From: Chryseobacterium elymi
Lineage (GTDB): Bacteria > Bacteroidota > Bacteroidia > Flavobacteriales > Weeksellaceae
Assembly: GCF_003385495.1 (NCBI RefSeq)
Contig: NZ_QNUH01000011.1
Coordinates: 110,712 to 174,711, forward strand
Direction: 5' to 3'
DNA length: 64,000 nt
The position numbers and the translations under genes were made by a program. Positions 25,044 through 33,844 of this stretch are shown piece after piece. Numbering within the stretch: the stretch's first letter is position 1; every line of letters starts with the position of its first letter. A model generated the notes under the pieces. That model was not told where the DNA came from. It saw nothing but the letters and a program-made list of their open reading frames with translations, and did not search any database.

Positions 25044-25985
25044 ATGTATGAGAATAATATTGTAGACATGTATTACAATAAACTGCAGACTGATTTCAAA
25101 GCTGAAGCCGTGGCGGTAAATCTTTTGAAATATCAGCGTGCGGTAAGCAATATATTTATAGAGCGAATAGGGATCAATGACCGGGCTTACCTCAAGGATA
25201 TCAAAAGTATTTCAAGCAGCTATTTGGGATTTGATGAGGAAGTATTCACCATAGAAACTTATAGAGAGGGTATTTATGACTATCTTCCGGAAGGGCTGTT
25301 TCATCCGCCGTCTTTGGGAGCCTCCAGAAAGAATGTGGATACTGTGGTGCGTGAGATCCGTAAGCAGAAAAAAGTAGAGGAGGATGCCAGGAAGTTCTTC
25401 CGTCCTTTCGAGCTTGAAGTTTTTTTTACGGAAATCAGTTCCCTGCTTAAGGAATCTGAATTTGATATTTCAAGCAGTACGGATACTCTTTTAGATACGG
25501 TAAGTGAACTCTGGCCTCTTATAAAAATGCTTGATAAACAGAATGCCTATATTTTTATCTATATTTTACCCTTTTTTCATCAGATAAGAGGAGATAAGAA
25601 ATGGTTTGAAAGATGTATGACAGCTTTTCTTCAGGTTCCGGTGGAAGTTACTTTTACCCCGAATATTATTGACAGGATAGAAAGAAATGACGATTCCATG
25701 CTGTTAGGGAATTCCAAACTTGGGGTTACCTATATTCCCAGCGGGAGACATATGGACGGACAACGGAACTGGGTAGTGAATATAGGTCCGATCCCTTATA
25801 CGGAAATGAAAAAGTATATTTCCGGAAGCCCGTTCAGAAATATCCTGCAGGCTTTATATGATTATTTTCTTCCGGTTACGGTAGACGTGGAAGAAAATTT
25901 TATTACCGAGAAAGAAGAATATTCATTCAGCCTTGAAGATGATGAAAGAAATGCCAGCCGTCTCGGATACTCTACATTTCTCTAA
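25044..25985 (+). CDS. tssG: Type VI secretion baseplate protein TssG (subtype iii)
   Basis: A 313-residue cytosolic protein. The C-terminal half matches the TssG pattern: YIPSGRHMDGQRNWVVNIGP (about 238-257) then the FRNILQALYDYFLP block, equivalent to lGPL...Y..flPg...l..L..lv..y. With TssE, TssF and TssK it builds the T6SS baseplate wedge. It is the first gene of a trio with tssN (55 bp gap) and tssK (27 bp gap). No TssF, TssE, sheath, Hcp or VgrG genes are within the window. Confidence 0.75.
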   Translation: MYENNIVDMYYNKLQTDFKAEAVAVNLLKYQRAVSNIFIERIGINDRAYLKDIKSISSSYLGFDEEVFTIETYREGIYDYLPEGLFHPPSLGASRKNVDTVVREIRKQKKVEEDARKFFRPFELEVFFTEISSLLKESEFDISSSTDTLLDTVSELWPLIKMLDKQNAYIFIYILPFFHQIRGDKKWFERCMTAFLQVPVEVTFTPNIIDRIERNDDSMLLGNSKLGVTYIPSGRHMDGQRNWVVNIGPIPYTEMKKYISGSPFRNILQALYDYFLPVTVDVEENFITEKEEYSFSLEDDERNASRLGYSTFL

Positions 25986-26039
25986 AATAATTTATTATAT
26001 TTACAACTACCAACAAAGTATAAATTTGAAAAGAAACTA

Positions 26040-26942
26040 ATGGAAATTTCTTCAGTAAAAGGTATTTTTTTAAGGTATATTCTAATGCCTTTAATCGCGG
26101 TGATTTTGATGATCATTCTGGGTATTATCAGGAGGAACAAACCTGCGATCAAAATTAAAGTAATTATTATATATGTTCTTCTGTGCAGTTTATGTCTGGC
26201 ACTGCCGGGGATTTTCGGTTTTGCAGGAAACCTTTTTAATCCTTACTGGTACCTTATTGCACAGGTTATTTATCTTATTTTTGGTATTATTCATGTTAAT
26301 TTATTGCATAAATATTTCAGAAAGCATATTGACTCTGTAGCAATGAGTATTTTGTTTGAATCTATACTTTCATTAACGTGTATTGCTTTTGGAGGATATT
26401 TATTTACACTCATCTTTAACTGGATAAGCAAAGGTGCAGGCTATGCCGTAATGGCTGCTACAAGTATGCTGATTTTTGCTGTTCCTATGGTATTTTATTA
26501 TTGCTATGTTCAGTTTATAAGCATTCCTTTTGATATCTATAAAACATGGAGATATTCTCCTGACCAGAAGCTTCCGGACTTTGAAGGAGCTGATTTTGAC
26601 AGGTTAATGGTATTGAACGTTGAGTTGAGCAAAAATCTTGAAGATTCAAACAGATTCAGGATCAAAGCCAAAACACTGCCAACCGGAGTCACTTTCGGAG
26701 ACTGGTTCTATAGGGTGGTAGACGATTACAATCATAAGAATCCAAATTCCATCATTCACCTTTCAGATATAGAAAAAGAGCCTTACTACTGGATTTTTTA
26801 CACCAAAAAATCGTTTTTCAGCTTTAGAAAATATATTGATTTCGACCAGGATATCTCCACGAACAGCATTTCGGAAAATGAAGTGGTGATCTGCAAAAGA
26901 GTCATTCAGCATGAGGAAGAAGGAATATTGAAAAAATCATAA
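26040..26942 (+). CDS. tssN: Type VI secretion membrane protein TssN (Bacteroidota subtype iii)
   Basis: A 300-residue protein with about five transmembrane helices in residues 8-170 (LALPGIFGFAGNLFNPYWYL is a conserved turn) and a soluble C-terminal domain with TLPTGVTFGDWFYRVVDDYN. TssN is one of the components (N-R) specific to Bacteroidota T6SS, believed to replace parts of the TssJLM membrane complex. Its place between tssG and tssK agrees with this. The call rests on family recognition and context. Confidence 0.75.
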   Translation: MEISSVKGIFLRYILMPLIAVILMIILGIIRRNKPAIKIKVIIIYVLLCSLCLALPGIFGFAGNLFNPYWYLIAQVIYLIFGIIHVNLLHKYFRKHIDSVAMSILFESILSLTCIAFGGYLFTLIFNWISKGAGYAVMAATSMLIFAVPMVFYYCYVQFISIPFDIYKTWRYSPDQKLPDFEGADFDRLMVLNVELSKNLEDSNRFRIKAKTLPTGVTFGDWFYRVVDDYNHKNPNSIIHLSDIEKEPYYWIFYTKKSFFSFRKYIDFDQDISTNSISENEVVICKRVIQHEEEGILKKS

Positions 26943-26969
26943 TCACAGAAAATTTAAAAAGTATTAACT

Positions 26970-28109
26970 ATGATACAGCCTATTAAGCATTTTGCGATCA
27001 ATTGGGTAGACGGGATGAAAGTTTCCCAGAGACACCTTAATGATCAGGATAATTTTTTAATTGACACGATAAGAGATTCCAGCTCGCTGGGAATCAACAC
27101 ATATAATTATGGGCTTTTGCCTATTTCTAATGAATTTACGGACAAAACGATATTTGATGTTCACAATACTGCTACCAATGACGTGCAGCTTGTTATCAAA
27201 AGATGCAGCGCCGTTACCATGGCAGGTTACCGTATCGATTTGAGCGACAGGAGAGTAAGCGTAAAGTCACTGGCGAAATCTATGAGCGAGGAGCAGGCAG
27301 ACGGTGATTATTATATTCTTATTTCTGTGAATCCTTTTGATAAGGTACCTTTTGGGGATATTGACCCGGAGGAAATTCCGCCCCGCCATCCAAACGCACA
27401 GCCCAATCATCACATTGAACTTCTTCCGGTTACTTCATTGAACAGCAGCTATTCCGGTGGAAACTATCTTATTATCGGAAAAGTAGATTTAAAAGCAAAT
27501 ATTGCACAGGTAGATTCTAATTTTATTCCGCCGTGTACCTCTATTCAGAGCCATCCTGCTTTGATAGATTACTACAGCAGTTATGCCAAATCAATAGGAA
27601 ATCTGCAGCAGTACGCCTTTAAGATCATTCAGAAAGCGTCTCACAAAAACCAAAATACGGCATTGGCACAGAACGTTAAATTTTTGTGTACCACTATGGT
27701 GAATACGTTTGGAGATATGTATTTCCAGTTCAGAAACATTATTCCGTGGCAGCCACCAGTATTTTTGATCGAGGCATTTGCAAAACTAGCCCTTCATCTT
27801 TACAATTCAACCCAGCTTCTGGTCCCTGCGGAACTGGAAGAAATGCTGAACTACAGCTTAGAGTGGAGCGAAATTGCTCCGCATACTTTACTGAACCAGC
27901 TTTCTATTGTAGCAGAGACCAATTATGACCACCATAATTGCGGAGAACCATTATTGTATATTCAGCAGATGCTACGCAGCCTGGAAATTATTTTCTCTAA
28001 ATTAAGCGAGCTTGACTATATCGGTCAGAGAAAAGAAAACATCATTGTTAATGAACAGGAAGTTTCTTCAAATACGAACCCAAAAAGAGGCTGGAGTGTT
28101 TTAGATTAA
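26970..28109 (+). CDS. tssK: Type VI secretion baseplate protein TssK
   Basis: A 379-residue protein. The N-terminus INWVDGMKVSQRHLNDQDNF is the TssK signature (usually W-x-eGm-l-p-qHf-qxqd). The middle has the shell-domain pattern DGDYYILISVNPFD and the late LEEMLNYSLEWSEIAPHTLL. TssK trimers link the baseplate to the membrane complex. Shorter than proteobacterial TssK (about 445), as usual in Bacteroidota. Last gene of the tssG-tssN-tssK unit; terminator follows. Confidence 0.82.
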   Translation: MIQPIKHFAINWVDGMKVSQRHLNDQDNFLIDTIRDSSSLGINTYNYGLLPISNEFTDKTIFDVHNTATNDVQLVIKRCSAVTMAGYRIDLSDRRVSVKSLAKSMSEEQADGDYYILISVNPFDKVPFGDIDPEEIPPRHPNAQPNHHIELLPVTSLNSSYSGGNYLIIGKVDLKANIAQVDSNFIPPCTSIQSHPALIDYYSSYAKSIGNLQQYAFKIIQKASHKNQNTALAQNVKFLCTTMVNTFGDMYFQFRNIIPWQPPVFLIEAFAKLALHLYNSTQLLVPAELEEMLNYSLEWSEIAPHTLLNQLSIVAETNYDHHNCGEPLLYIQQMLRSLEIIFSKLSELDYIGQRKENIIVNEQEVSSNTNPKRGWSVLD

Positions 28110-28127
28110 TAAAAATGATTAGAATAC

Positions 28128-28158
28128 AAATCCCGGACTGAAATTTTCGGGATTTTTT
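28128..28158 (+). terminator. Rho-independent terminator after tssK
   Basis: Stem AAATCCCG / CGGGATTT with a 12-base loop and a T run, 18 bp after the stop. Marks the end of the T6SS trio. Confidence 0.85.
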
Positions 28159-28245
28159 ATGCTTAAAATATTGAAGGGTGTAAAACATAATTGACAAGTT
28201 TGTTGCTTCACTCAGATCATAATCAATTCCAAAATAAAATAGAAT

Positions 28246-29412
28246 ATGGATCTAAATACCATAAGAAAAGACACGGCTGGCTGTGCAGATAAAATATTTT
28301 TAAACAGTGCGGGAGGATCATTGATGACGGAAATTGTAGTTAAAACAATGACTGATTATATTTTTTTGGAGCAGCAGCATGGCGCTTATGCTGCTGCGGA
28401 CAAGAGTGCGGACAGACTCAGCTTGTTTTATACAGAAGCAGCCAGGCTCATCAATACCCGGCCTGATAATATTGCTTTTACGGTCAGTTCTACCGATGCT
28501 TACGCCAAAGCTTTGTCCAGCATTGAATTCAAAGACGGAGATTATATTATCACAACCAATGACGATTATATCTCGAATCAAATGGCTTTCTTTTCACTAC
28601 AGAAAAAACGTGGAGTTAAGCTGATCAGGGTGAAAAATCTTTCCGACCATGAGCTGGATCTGGAAGACCTTGAAAATCTAATCAGAAAGTATAATCCGAA
28701 ACTCGTTGCGGTCACCCATATTCCGACCAATTCCGGATTGGTCCAGAATGTGGAAGGAGTAGGTAAGATCTGTCGCCAGTATGATGTTCTATATCTTATT
28801 GATGCCTGCCAGTCCGTTGGCCAGCTGGTTATAGACGTTGAAAAAATAGGATGTGATTTCCTGACTGCCACAGGAAGGAAATTCATGCGGGGACCTAGAG
28901 GAACAGGATTTTTATATGTTTCGGACAGGATTTTAGAAAAGAATATGGCTCCGGTATTTTTGGACATGGCAGGTGCAGAATGGACAAAATTCGATGATTA
29001 TAAACTGCTTAAAACTGCAAAAAGATTTGAACACTGGGAAACTTCCATCAGTTCGCTTTTAGGATTTACAGAAGCTTTAAAATATGCAAATGGAATTGGT
29101 CTGGAGAATATCGAAAACTATAATAGAAAACTGGCGGAAAGTTTAAGGGCCGGGCTTCATAATAAGGGGTTCAAAATATTGGATCAGGGCAACAGCTTAT
29201 GCAGTATTGTTACTTTCTGTGCCCCAGATGATAATATTGAAAATATTTATAAAATATTGAAAGAGAACAATGTGTATTTTTCAGTAAGTAATAAAAGCAA
29301 TGCACTCATTGATTTTACATTGAAAAACCTGGATAGGGCTATTCGTCTGTCGCCGCATTACTTTAATACTGCTGATGAAATTGAAAGTGTGGTAAAAATG
29401 TTGGAATATTAG
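28246..29412 (+). CDS. Class V aminotransferase-fold PLP enzyme
   Basis: A 388-residue fold-type I PLP enzyme of the cysteine desulfurase / isopenicillin N epimerase / EgtE group. Seen: IFLNSAGGSLM at the start, YLIDACQSVGQLVIDV (PLP aspartate and glutamine) near residue 183, and LTATGRKFMRGPRGTGFLYV with the PLP lysine near residue 210. It lacks a clear cysteine-desulfurase active-site Cys loop. Substrate not determined; no pathway partner adjacent. Its own upstream terminator and the divergent regulator downstream indicate a single-gene transcript. Confidence 0.85.
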   Translation: MDLNTIRKDTAGCADKIFLNSAGGSLMTEIVVKTMTDYIFLEQQHGAYAAADKSADRLSLFYTEAARLINTRPDNIAFTVSSTDAYAKALSSIEFKDGDYIITTNDDYISNQMAFFSLQKKRGVKLIRVKNLSDHELDLEDLENLIRKYNPKLVAVTHIPTNSGLVQNVEGVGKICRQYDVLYLIDACQSVGQLVIDVEKIGCDFLTATGRKFMRGPRGTGFLYVSDRILEKNMAPVFLDMAGAEWTKFDDYKLLKTAKRFEHWETSISSLLGFTEALKYANGIGLENIENYNRKLAESLRAGLHNKGFKILDQGNSLCSIVTFCAPDDNIENIYKILKENNVYFSVSNKSNALIDFTLKNLDRAIRLSPHYFNTADEIESVVKMLEY

Positions 29413-29450
29413 GACCTGGTGGCTGAGGATCCCAAAGCCACCATCGTATC

Positions 29451-30104
29451 CTATTTCTTCACCAGTATTATTTCTGTAGCTTTTCTGCTGAGTATTTCTT
29501 TAGAATTTCCAATTTCTATGGTCATTGATTTATCAAAATCCTCAATTTTAACGATCTTGATCTTAGTGTTCAGAAGCAGTTTTCTTTCATTTAAATAGCT
29601 TAAAAAACCATCATCTGAAAGGGTAACCGAAGCAAATATTACCGTTTCTCCAACTTTGCAAGCACTCAGTTTTTGCAGATCCTGTGCAATAATATTTCCG
29701 TCTTTATCAGGAATAGGCTCTCCGTGAGGATCAAATTTAGGATGATCCAGGATTTCGTCCATTTTATCGAAAAAGATTTGTGAATGGACATGTTCCAGCT
29801 GTTCTGCGATCTCGTGAACATTTTCCCAGCCGAAATTCATCTTTTTTACCAGGAACATTTCGGTAAGCCTGTGTTTGCGGACCACAAGTGCAGCTTCACG
29901 TTTTCCGTTTTCTGTCACTAGCAGGGGCTTGTACGTTTCATAGACAACCCATTTTTTGTCGGCAAACTTCTTCATCATGTTATTGACGCTCGGCATTTTT
30001 ACGTTTAGAAACTTGCTGAGCTCATTGATTGTCACTTTCCCTTCATTGTCAACTAGATGAAACAAAGCCTTCAGATAATTTTCTTCTGTTAATGTTGTTC
30101 TCAA
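29451..30104 (-). CDS. DtxR/MntR-family metal-dependent repressor
   Basis: A 217-residue regulator. Residues 1-60 form a winged helix (LTEENYLKALFHL, FLNVKMPSVNNMMKKFADK). Residues 65-140 are the metal-binding and dimer domain (LVVRKHRLTEMFLVKKM, WENVHEIAEQLEHVHS, with His/Glu ligands), then DPHGEPIPDKDG. Residues 145-217 form a FeoA/SH3-like domain. The pattern (E..E..H ligands, HPKFDPHGEPIP) is typical of Mn(II) or Fe(II)-responsive members. Start is TTG at 30104; a perfect inverted repeat lies just upstream, implying autoregulation. Confidence 0.9.
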   Translation of the reverse strand: MRTTLTEENYLKALFHLVDNEGKVTINELSKFLNVKMPSVNNMMKKFADKKWVVYETYKPLLVTENGKREAALVVRKHRLTEMFLVKKMNFGWENVHEIAEQLEHVHSQIFFDKMDEILDHPKFDPHGEPIPDKDGNIIAQDLQKLSACKVGETVIFASVTLSDDGFLSYLNERKLLLNTKIKIVKIEDFDKSMTIEIGNSKEILSRKATEIILVKK

Positions 30105-30106
30105 AA

Positions 30107-30136
30107 TGTTAGATGATTTTCAATACAAATCTAACA
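30107..30136 (-). promoter_or_regulatory. Probable DtxR/MntR operator and -7 element
   Basis: Perfect 8-bp inverted repeat TGTTAGAT - N14 - ATCTAACA placed 2 bp before the regulator start codon. It overlaps a minus-strand -7 element TAGATTTG (30133-30126). The intergenic region also serves the divergent threonine aldolase gene, so both may be controlled. Confidence 0.55.
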
Positions 30137-30189
30137 AAATATTATGTAAAACCGGGTCTTGTTATTTTAACTTTTTTTAATTTTACTCT

Positions 30190-31221
30190 ATGAAATTTTC
30201 TTTTAAAAATGATTATTCCGAGGGATGTCACCCGAATATTCTACAGGTACTTTTACAATCTAACTTTGAACAACAGGCCGGATATGGCGAAGATGAATAT
30301 TCTCTGCAGGCAAAAAAACTGATCAAAGAAAAAATTAATAATCCGGATTCAGAGGTTTATCTGGTTTCCGGTGGAACACAGGCTAACCTGATTGTGATTT
30401 CTTCGGTTCTTAGGCCATATCAATGTGTAATATCTGCGGCACCGGGCCATATTCTGAATAATGAAACAGGAGCTATTGAAGCCACGGGCCATAAGGTTTT
30501 AAGCATTGAAACAGCAGACGGAAAACTTAAGCCTTCAGACATTGTTCCGGTTCTGGAAAGCCACAGCAATATTCCGCATCAGGTTATGCCAAAATTGGTG
30601 TATATATCAAATTCTACAGAACTGGGAACGATTTATATGGCTGAAGAGCTGGAAAAGCTTTCGGATTTTTGCCGGCGAAACGGACTGTATTTGTTTATGG
30701 ATGGTGCCAGACTTGGCCATGGACTTACTTCTGAGATCAGTGATCTTACGCTGGAAAGGGTAGCAGAACTGACGGATATTTTTTACCTGGGAGGAACAAA
30801 GAACGGAGCATTGATAGGAGAGGCCATTGTTATTAATAACCAGGTTTTACAGCCGGATTTTGCATTCAATATCAAGCAGAAAGGAGCGTTGTTGGCTAAA
30901 GGGCGTCTTCTTGGCATCCAGTTTATGGAACTGATGAAAGATGATCTGTATTTTGATCTGGCAAGACATGCCAACCAGCAGGCGATGAAGATTAAAAATG
31001 CCCTTAAGGAAAGGGGAGTAGAGTTCCTTGCTGATACTTATACGAATCAAATATTTCCTGTTATCAGTAATGATCTTATTAAAATCCTGTCAGAACATTT
31101 TGAATTTTTTGTCTGGAAAAAAATGGACGAAAATTCTTCTGCCATACGCCTTATTACTTCCTGGAATACAGGTGATGAAGCGGTAGAACGTTTTATAGAG
31201 ATCATTAAAAAAGAACTTTAA
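30190..31221 (+). CDS. ltaE: Low-specificity threonine aldolase
   Basis: A 343-residue fold-type I PLP lyase that cleaves L-threonine/allo-threonine to glycine and acetaldehyde. Seen: NDYSEGCHPNILQVL at the start, VSGGTQANLIVISS (near residue 60), LFMDGARLGHGL (PLP-binding Asp, about 176-188) and YLGGTKNGALIGEAIV with the PLP lysine near residue 204. Length is typical. Divergent from the DtxR-type gene, with 85 bp between them. Confidence 0.92.
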   Translation: MKFSFKNDYSEGCHPNILQVLLQSNFEQQAGYGEDEYSLQAKKLIKEKINNPDSEVYLVSGGTQANLIVISSVLRPYQCVISAAPGHILNNETGAIEATGHKVLSIETADGKLKPSDIVPVLESHSNIPHQVMPKLVYISNSTELGTIYMAEELEKLSDFCRRNGLYLFMDGARLGHGLTSEISDLTLERVAELTDIFYLGGTKNGALIGEAIVINNQVLQPDFAFNIKQKGALLAKGRLLGIQFMELMKDDLYFDLARHANQQAMKIKNALKERGVEFLADTYTNQIFPVISNDLIKILSEHFEFFVWKKMDENSSAIRLITSWNTGDEAVERFIEIIKKEL

Positions 31222-31233
31222 TAAAATTATAAG

Positions 31234-31267
31234 AAAAGGTGGCTTCGAGATTTTCGGCCACCTTTTT
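31234..31267. terminator. Bidirectional terminator between ltaE and a lipoprotein gene
   Basis: 10-bp stem AAAAGGTGGC / GCCACCTTTT with a 13-base loop and T runs on both strands, between convergent genes. Confidence 0.88.
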
Positions 31268-31283
31268 CAATAATAGTATAGTA

Positions 31284-31784
31284 TTATTTTAAAGCTTTTG
31301 AAACTACTTTGCAGTCTGCGGCTTCCAGTTTTTGTCCGTCTTTATAACTGATTTTTCTCTCGTCAGCATACTTAGACTGTCCGTCTTCTTCTTTATGATC
31401 CCCAATTCCTTCTGTTAAAGTATTTTCTTTATGAATAAAGAAAATATCTCTTTTACTTTTTGTTCCTTCAGACTGAAATTCATAGGTTAGCTTCAGAGTA
31501 TCTCCTGATTTAAAGCCGGTTACATCTCCTTTGGAACTGTCTTTTTCATGGTTTTTATAAGCTAATTTTCCGGTGATGGTCCCCAGATTATCATCAATAG
31601 AAGCAAAAACACTGTCTTTTCCTGTAACTCCGATATAGCAGAATGATTTTGGTCCGAGTGTATCTATCACAGGCTCAGTGACAGCTACTGTATCAGTTTC
31701 AGTTTTTGGAGCTGGTGTTTCTGTTTTTTTATTACAATTCATCAAAAAAACCGATACTGAACCCAGTAAGATTAATTTTTTCAT
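31284..31784 (-). CDS. Predicted lipoprotein, unknown function
   Basis: About 166 residues from ATG at 31784; an upstream ATG at 31817 would put eleven residues before the signal. Signal KKLILLGSVSVFLMNCNKK has lipobox FLMNC. A Thr/Pro/Glu-rich spacer (about 20-45) precedes a domain with CYIGVTGKDSVFASIDDN and GTITGKLAYKNHEKDSSKGD, probably beta-rich, and a late cysteine near the end (AADCKVVS). Family not recognised with certainty. Confidence 0.68.
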   Translation of the reverse strand: MKKLILLGSVSVFLMNCNKKTETPAPKTETDTVAVTEPVIDTLGPKSFCYIGVTGKDSVFASIDDNLGTITGKLAYKNHEKDSSKGDVTGFKSGDTLKLTYEFQSEGTKSKRDIFFIHKENTLTEGIGDHKEEDGQSKYADERKISYKDGQKLEAADCKVVSKALK

Positions 31785-31902
31785 ACCTAATGTTGTTATA
31801 TTAAATTCAAATTTCAATGTACTAAATTAGTAATAGTATTTAGATATGAAAGAAAATTAATTATAAATATAAGTGTTTTATCTGTTATTGATTAAAAATT
31901 TA

Positions 31903-31990
31903 AACCATTAAGGAAGAAAGTCATTCTGATTCTTTAAGGCTTTGCCGGAACTTTCTTAATACTCTAATATCTTATTGTAGCTTAATGGTT
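31903..31990. repeat. Dispersed hairpin repeat (AACCATTAAG...CTTAATGGTT)
   Basis: Outer arms AACCATTAAG (31903-31912) and CTTAATGGTT (31981-31990) form a perfect 10-bp inverted repeat around 68 bases; inner AAGAAAGT (about 31914) and ACTTTCTT (about 31950) can also pair. Lies in the 260-bp gap between two minus-strand genes. Elements of this wording are common between genes in Chryseobacterium and Flavobacterium as remembered; not checked here. Confidence 0.55.
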
Positions 31991-32044
31991 CAAAAATAAA
32001 AGCTTAAACACTTTTTGGATTATAGACTGGTAATCCTAATAATA

Positions 32045-32602
32045 TTAAACTTTTAATGCTCCTCTAAAACCTCTTGCAGCATAATAAGAATCTGCTCCGT
32101 TGTGATACATGAAAACCATATTGTATCTCCGATCGCAGAAAATGGCACCACCCAGTTCCCTGATATTTGCCGGCGTTTTTACCCAGCTGGAAGTTTTCAG
32201 ATCAAACTTTCCGAGTTCCTGTAGTTGTCTGTACTGCTCTTCTGTTAATAATTCAATGCCCATTTCAGAGGCTTTATCAATAACATTGCTTTCGGGTTTG
32301 TTGGCTTTACGGGCTTCCCAGGCTTGGTAATCGTAGCAGAGACTTCTGCGTTTCGGGCTTTCCGGAGAGCAGTCGAAAAAGATATATTCATCTGTTTTTT
32401 TGTCGTAAGCTACTACATCGGGTTCTCCTTCCGTTTCTTCCATTTCGTTCAGTGACCATAGTTTTTCGGGGGCTGCTTCCAGTTTCGGCTGGATCTTTTC
32501 CCAGTCCAGGCCTTTATGACGGTTCATATTTTTTTCAAAACGGGTTTGCAATACCTTTAAAAGCTCTGCGCCCTGTTCAGCTGTTAGTTTTTTGTTACTC
32601 AT
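32045..32602 (-). CDS. DUF4256 domain-containing protein
   Basis: A 185-residue cytosolic protein. DUF4256 signatures: LLKVLQTRFEKNMNRHKGL, LWSLNEMEETEGEPDVVAYD, DCSPESPKRRSLCYDYQAWE and IRELGGAIFCDRRYNMVFMY HNGADSYY-type ending. Full length for the family. Function unknown; often found with ArsR/SRPBCC/DoxX genes, as here, where it ends a five-gene minus-strand run. Confidence 0.92.
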   Translation of the reverse strand: MSNKKLTAEQGAELLKVLQTRFEKNMNRHKGLDWEKIQPKLEAAPEKLWSLNEMEETEGEPDVVAYDKKTDEYIFFDCSPESPKRRSLCYDYQAWEARKANKPESNVIDKASEMGIELLTEEQYRQLQELGKFDLKTSSWVKTPANIRELGGAIFCDRRYNMVFMYHNGADSYYAARGFRGALKV

Positions 32603-32640
32603 ATCAGTTTTTGTAAATGTTTGATTTTAAAAAATAGTTT

Positions 32641-33051
32641 TTACTGGTCATTTAGATTAACCATTTCGATTTTCCTGTCTGAAGGTCTGAAATACCATGA
32701 AATAATAACTAAAATCAGCAATAAAAGAGCCGGAAAAGTTCTTCCGAAAGTATCTCCCACAATGATATGGGAAATAAGCGCTCCGGACATTACAAAGGAA
32801 AATCCGGCATAGGCCCATTCTTTAAGCAGTGGACGTTTGGGGATCAGTACAGCAATAACGCCCAGGAGTTTCCACACTCCGATAATGGTCATCAGATAAG
32901 CGGGATAGCCGAGATTGGTAAAATTTTTGAGCTCATCCTCATTTTTCATAAGCTGGACAATGGCTGTAGATACCATTCCCAATGCCATCCAGATCGTAAA
33001 GATCCAGTAGATAATCCTGTTCCTTTTTTGAGATTTGTTCTGTGTTTCCAT
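32641..33051 (-). CDS. DoxX-like membrane protein
   Basis: About 136 residues from ATG at 33051 (METQNKSQ); the frame is open to 33111, but that would overlap the upstream gene and adds an unlikely leader. Four hydrophobic helices: YWIFTIWMALGMVSTAIVQL, GYPAYLMTIIGVWKLLGVIAVLIP, WAYAGFSFVMSGALISHIIVG and FPALLLLILVIISWYF. Matches the DoxX-like family. Gap to the upstream gene is 17 bp, so operonic. Confidence 0.85.
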   Translation of the reverse strand: METQNKSQKRNRIIYWIFTIWMALGMVSTAIVQLMKNEDELKNFTNLGYPAYLMTIIGVWKLLGVIAVLIPKRPLLKEWAYAGFSFVMSGALISHIIVGDTFGRTFPALLLLILVIISWYFRPSDRKIEMVNLNDQ

Positions 33052-33068
33052 AAAATAGTTTTTTAATG

Positions 33069-33647
33069 TTAATCGTTTAATCCTATTCCGTTCATTATTT
33101 GTGGGATACATTTTTCAATGCGGGCTTCACGGGTTTTGGACTGTTTGGCAGAGGAAAAGTGGAGCAGGTAGGCTCTTTGTCTTCCCGGAGTCAATGCTTT
33201 GAATGCTTCCTGTAATGTAGGGTTCTGATCCAGTTTATTCTGAAACTCTTCAGCCATTTCAAACTCTTTTGTTTTCTTCATTTCCACTTTAGCGCCTGAC
33301 TCTTCAATTTCCACTGCTTCAAACATGTAGCTGCGGAGAACCTGTTCCAAATCATTGATCTGTGCTGCATCAGTAAAACGGATCTGTCTTGCAGCCTGTA
33401 CGTTTTTAGACTGCTGGATCAAAATATGATTGGGGTCTTTCATCAAAGAACCTTTAAAGAAAAGCAGTGCACAGTATTCTTTAAAACCATGGATCAGGAA
33501 AATATTTTTCCCTTTGTAGGTATAGCAGGGACAGCCCCACTTTAAATCTTCTACAAGCTCGGTGCCGAGAGCAATGGTTCTTAATTTCTCAAATTCTTCC
33601 TGCCATTGTCCGGCATTTTCGAAGAAAAAATTAACTTTTGTATTCAT
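33069..33647 (-). CDS. DUF1801 / YdeI-family protein
   Basis: About 192 residues from ATG at 33647 (MNTKVNFFF); an in-frame ATG at 33719 gives an atypical extension. N-terminal DUF1801 region (EDLKWGCPCYTYKGKNIFLIHGFKEYCALLFFKG, in two halves of the domain) then a YdeI-type C-terminal half (ALTPGRQRAYLLHFSSAKQSKTREARIEKC). Family role is unknown; some members belong to stress and detoxification operons. Lies between DoxX-like and SRPBCC genes. Confidence 0.87.
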   Translation of the reverse strand: MNTKVNFFFENAGQWQEEFEKLRTIALGTELVEDLKWGCPCYTYKGKNIFLIHGFKEYCALLFFKGSLMKDPNHILIQQSKNVQAARQIRFTDAAQINDLEQVLRSYMFEAVEIEESGAKVEMKKTKEFEMAEEFQNKLDQNPTLQEAFKALTPGRQRAYLLHFSSAKQSKTREARIEKCIPQIMNGIGLND

Positions 33648-33659
33648 GTGTTTTGAGTT

Positions 33660-33844
33660 TGAGGTTTTCTTATGTGAGAGGGTTCGATAGTATTGGAGTG
33701 GGAGAGTAATAGAGCTCAAGGTTTAATGTTCAGGGTTGTTATCCTTTCACTAATAATTGACGATTCTTGCAAAGCAAAATTCACTATTGCCATTGATGTT
33801 CACAATTCAAACTTTGTTGTCCTTGTCTTTTCTCCCTTCGCCTA
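33660..33844. repeat. Intergenic word-like repeat with GTATTGGAGTGGGAGAG
   Basis: About 185 non-coding bases between the YdeI-type and SRPBCC genes. Contains GTATTGGAGTGGGAGAG (33690-33706), matching 16 of 17 bases at 34344-34360, and CCTATTACTTA near 33841 that recurs near 34412. Probably members of a dispersed repeat family inserted into the gene run. Confidence 0.5.
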
